From Actinokineospora baliensis (GTDB taxonomy: Bacteria; Actinomycetota; Actinomycetes; Mycobacteriales; Pseudonocardiaceae), in contig NZ_JAFBCK010000001.1 in NCBI RefSeq assembly GCF_016907695.1, forward strand, positions 2,907,001 to 2,971,000: 64,000 nt of DNA. The letters are read 5' to 3'. The notes below the pieces were generated by a model. The model saw only the letters and a list, made by a program, of their open reading frames with translations. It ran no database searches and had not been told where the DNA came from. This document shows positions 62,155 through 64,000 of the stretch, in pieces. The translations under genes were made by a program, and so were the position numbers. Each line of letters begins with the position of its first letter. Position 1 is the first letter of the stretch.

Positions 62155-62685
62155 GGTCGTCAAACCTCACAAGGTCGGCCACGCTCGGTGGCGGTGCGAT
62201 CGACGCGAGCGACCGATGCGCGCAGACGTTGTGTTCACCCCAGAACGCGCTGCGCGCGCGCAGGTCACGACCGACAGCGTGACCGTAGTTCAGCCTCTCG
62301 CGTTCCCCAGTTCCCGCGGTCGTGCGACCGCGGGTGATGCGCGACGGTGAGCCCCCATTGCCCCATGAAAGCTATCGGTGTGCGCGAAGATCGACAACCG
62401 GCTGTGATCTGGTTCACAGTGCATGCCCGCCCGATGGAGTAATCCGGCAAGTGTGCCGTTCGGGACACCGGCAAACGGTTCTTTTCTCGTCTTTTTGGCG
62501 GGTGCGCGGTGCGCCATGGTCATGACGTTGTGCGCCCACGCGGTATTCCCCGGCGAAATCACCGGTCTCGAATTCCGGCCTACTATCGGTCACATTCCTG
62601 TGATCGAGACCGGCGGGTCGCGCTGTCAAGCGAGTGGCAACTGTGATCCCCGGCGGGCGGGCCCGGCAAATGGTACAACTGTACT
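62155..62685. other. Gene-free spacer upstream of the transhydrogenase operon
   Basis: 531 bp with no convincing gene; the short frames lack codon bias. It is richer in A+T than most of the window between 62.36 and 62.62 kb. It contains the hairpin at 62313-62334 and the 12-bp inverted repeat GTACAACTGTAC at 62673-62684, one base before the transhydrogenase GTG start. TACAAC at 62674-62679 is placed correctly for a -10 element of a leaderless transcript, a suggestion only. Confidence 0.45.
62313..62334. promoter_or_regulatory. Perfect 9-bp hairpin
   Basis: CCCGCGGTC and its complement around a GTGC loop, in the spacer between divergent regulator and transhydrogenase genes. Could be an operator, an RNA hairpin or chance; nothing further is known. 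Confidence 0.35.
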
Positions 62686-63774
62686 GTGACCGCCAACACA
62701 GTCGTGGGCGTGCCCGCGGAGACCGCCGGGGGCGAGCGGCGGGTCGCGCTCGTGCCGAAGGTGGTCGAGCGGCTGCGCGCCAAGAACCTCTCCGTCGTCG
62801 TCGAACCGGGTGCGGGCGCGGCCGCGCTCATCCCCGACGACGCCTACGTCCACTCGGGAGCGACGCTGGGCGACCCGTGGTCGGCCGACGTCGTGGTGAA
62901 GGTGGCCGTGCCCACGGACGCCGAGATCGCCAAACTCCGCGCCGGTGCGGTGTTCGTCGGCTTCCTCGCCCCGCTGACCCAACCCGACAAGGCCGACGCG
63001 CTGCGGGCGGCGGGGGTGACCGGGTTCGCCATGGAGTCGATCCCGCGCATCTCCCGCGCGCAGTCGATGGACGCGTTGTCCTCGCAGGCCAACGTCGCCG
63101 GGTACCGCGCCGCCCTGCTGGCCGCCGAGCACCTCACGCGCTTCTTCCCGATGCTGACCACCGCGGCGGGCACGGTGCCGCCCGCGAAGGTCCTGGTGCT
63201 CGGGGTCGGCGTCGCGGGCCTGCAGGCACTGGCGACCGCGCGCAGGCTCGGCGCGCACACCACCGGCTACGACGTGCGACCCGAGGTGGCCGACCAGGTC
63301 CGCTCGGTCGGCGCGCAGTGGCTGGACCTGGGCATCGAGGCCACCGGCAGCGGCGGCTACGCCAGGGCGCTCACCGACGGCGAACGCGAGGAGCAGCAAC
63401 GGCAGTTGGCCCGCGCGATCACCGGGTTCGACGCGGTGATCACCACCGCCCAGGTGCCCGGCCGCACCGCGCCGACCCTGGTCACCGCGGAGGCCGTGAA
63501 AGGCATGCGGGCGGGCAGCGTCGTGGTCGACCTGGCCGGTGAGTCCGGCGGCAACTGCGAGCTGACCAGCCCGGGCCAGGTCGTGGTGGAGCACGCGGTG
63601 ACCATCGCCTCGCCGCTGAACCTGCCCGCCACCATGCCCGAGCACGCCAGCGAGCTCTACGCCCGCAACGTCGCCGCGTTGCTGGAGCTGTTCATCGACA
63701 CCGACGGGGCGATCGCGCTCGACTTCAGCGACGAGGTGGTCGCGGGTGCCTGCGTCACCGGGCAGGAGGCCTAG
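62686..63774 (+). CDS. pntAA: NAD(P) transhydrogenase subunit alpha, NAD(H)-binding part
   Basis: 362 residues from GTG. Alanine-dehydrogenase-like fold with FAMESIPRISRAQSMDALSSQANVAGYRA, the NAD(H)-binding loop VLVLGVGVAGLQALATARRLGA, and the mobile-loop region GGYARALTDGEREEQQRQLARAI. It is the soluble, NAD(H)-binding subunit of the three-subunit proton-translocating transhydrogenase, which uses proton motive force to make NADPH. The membrane subunits follow downstream. Confidence 0.95.
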   Translation: MTANTVVGVPAETAGGERRVALVPKVVERLRAKNLSVVVEPGAGAAALIPDDAYVHSGATLGDPWSADVVVKVAVPTDAEIAKLRAGAVFVGFLAPLTQPDKADALRAAGVTGFAMESIPRISRAQSMDALSSQANVAGYRAALLAAEHLTRFFPMLTTAAGTVPPAKVLVLGVGVAGLQALATARRLGAHTTGYDVRPEVADQVRSVGAQWLDLGIEATGSGGYARALTDGEREEQQRQLARAITGFDAVITTAQVPGRTAPTLVTAEAVKGMRAGSVVVDLAGESGGNCELTSPGQVVVEHAVTIASPLNLPATMPEHASELYARNVAALLELFIDTDGAIALDFSDEVVAGACVTGQEA

Positions 63775-64000
63775 ATGCTGGTGCAGAACCTCGCGGTCCT
63801 GGTGCTCGCGGGTTTCGTCGGGTTCGCGGTGATCTCGAAGGTGCCCAACACGCTGCACACGCCGCTGATGTCGGGCACCAACGCCATCCACGGCATCGTC
63901 GTGCTCGGCGGCCTCATCGTGGCCGGTCTCGGCGCCGAGGGCGTGCTGGACAAGATCCTCCTGGTCATCGCCATCGCCTTCGGCACCATCAACGTCATCG
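63775..64000 (+). CDS. pntAB: NAD(P) transhydrogenase subunit alpha part 2 (membrane), partial
   Basis: Starts right after the pntAA stop and runs off the window end. The 75 residues visible contain the first membrane helices and the conserved VPNTLHTPLMSGTNAIHGIVVLGG motif of the PntAB family. It forms the membrane channel with PntB, which should follow. Confidence 0.93.
   Translation, partial: MLVQNLAVLVLAGFVGFAVISKVPNTLHTPLMSGTNAIHGIVVLGGLIVAGLGAEGVLDKILLVIAIAFGTINVI

Overview
The window is 64 kb of very GC-rich DNA with strong G/C bias at third codon positions, many GTG starts and frequent ATGA or GTGA overlaps between genes. Gene content and order point to an actinomycete, most likely of the Pseudonocardiaceae type (Saccharothrix, Actinosynnema, Lentzea or Actinokineospora-like; this family-level call is inference). 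The strongest anchor is a block from hrcA to dnaG (14.5-38.6 kb) that follows the order known from Mycobacterium tuberculosis: hrcA, dnaJ2, rsmE, phoH, ybeY, a CorC-like protein, a cytidine deaminase-like protein, era, recO, uppS, a YbjN-like protein, a Fur-family and an ArsR-family metal regulator, glyS, dgt, dnaG, then tRNA-Asn and a CAU tRNA. No IS element, prophage or CRISPR array is visible.

Layout. 0-3.4 kb: a secreted guanyl-specific ribonuclease overlapping its barstar-like inhibitor, an AlkD-like protein, an enoyl-CoA hydratase, a DUF4396 membrane protein behind a CsoR-like operator, and a small secreted protein. 3.6-12.2 kb: one long minus-strand sulfur assimilation operon (sulfite reductase, zinc-ribbon protein, CysH, CysD, CysN, an SsuABC/TauABC-type importer, a sirohydrochlorin chelatase) headed by a 28-codon leader peptide ending in Ala-Met-Cys-Arg. 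12.3-30.5 kb: hemW, the conserved housekeeping block and a metal-homeostasis group (DUF318 permease, His-rich partner, Zur-like and SmtB-like regulators). 30.5-41 kb: an AbiEi/DUF559-like protein, a DUF218 protein, dGTPase, an intracellular serpin, an ECF41 sigma factor with its CMD-family partner, DnaG, a methyltransferase behind a 24-bp palindrome, and two tRNA genes.

41-54 kb: a secreted modular GH18 chitinase with a DasR-like operator, a COG0523 GTPase, Nudix and OsmC proteins, a gene-free tract with a G-rich region and a 146-bp palindromic element, cutC preceded by two identical DasR-like operators, a beta-propeller protein, a NarL-type two-component system, an SGNH hydrolase, a flavoprotein, a repeat-rich spacer, a GNAT and an AraC regulator. 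54-64 kb: a TIGR03086 protein, a chain of oxidoreductases ending in a TPP enzyme, two paralogous secreted proteins (one expanded into an Asp/Leu repeat protein), an XRE/NB-ARC-type regulator, and the start of a proton-translocating transhydrogenase operon cut by the window end.

The most unusual items are the Asp/Leu-repeat secreted protein and its short paralog with a shared upstream element, the 146-bp hairpin element, the serpin with an atypical hinge, the ECF41 promoter in front of the CMD gene, the leader peptide with competing hairpins before the sulfur operon, and DasR-like operators shared by chitinase and cutC. All functions are inferred from reading translations and DNA by eye; no database search was run.
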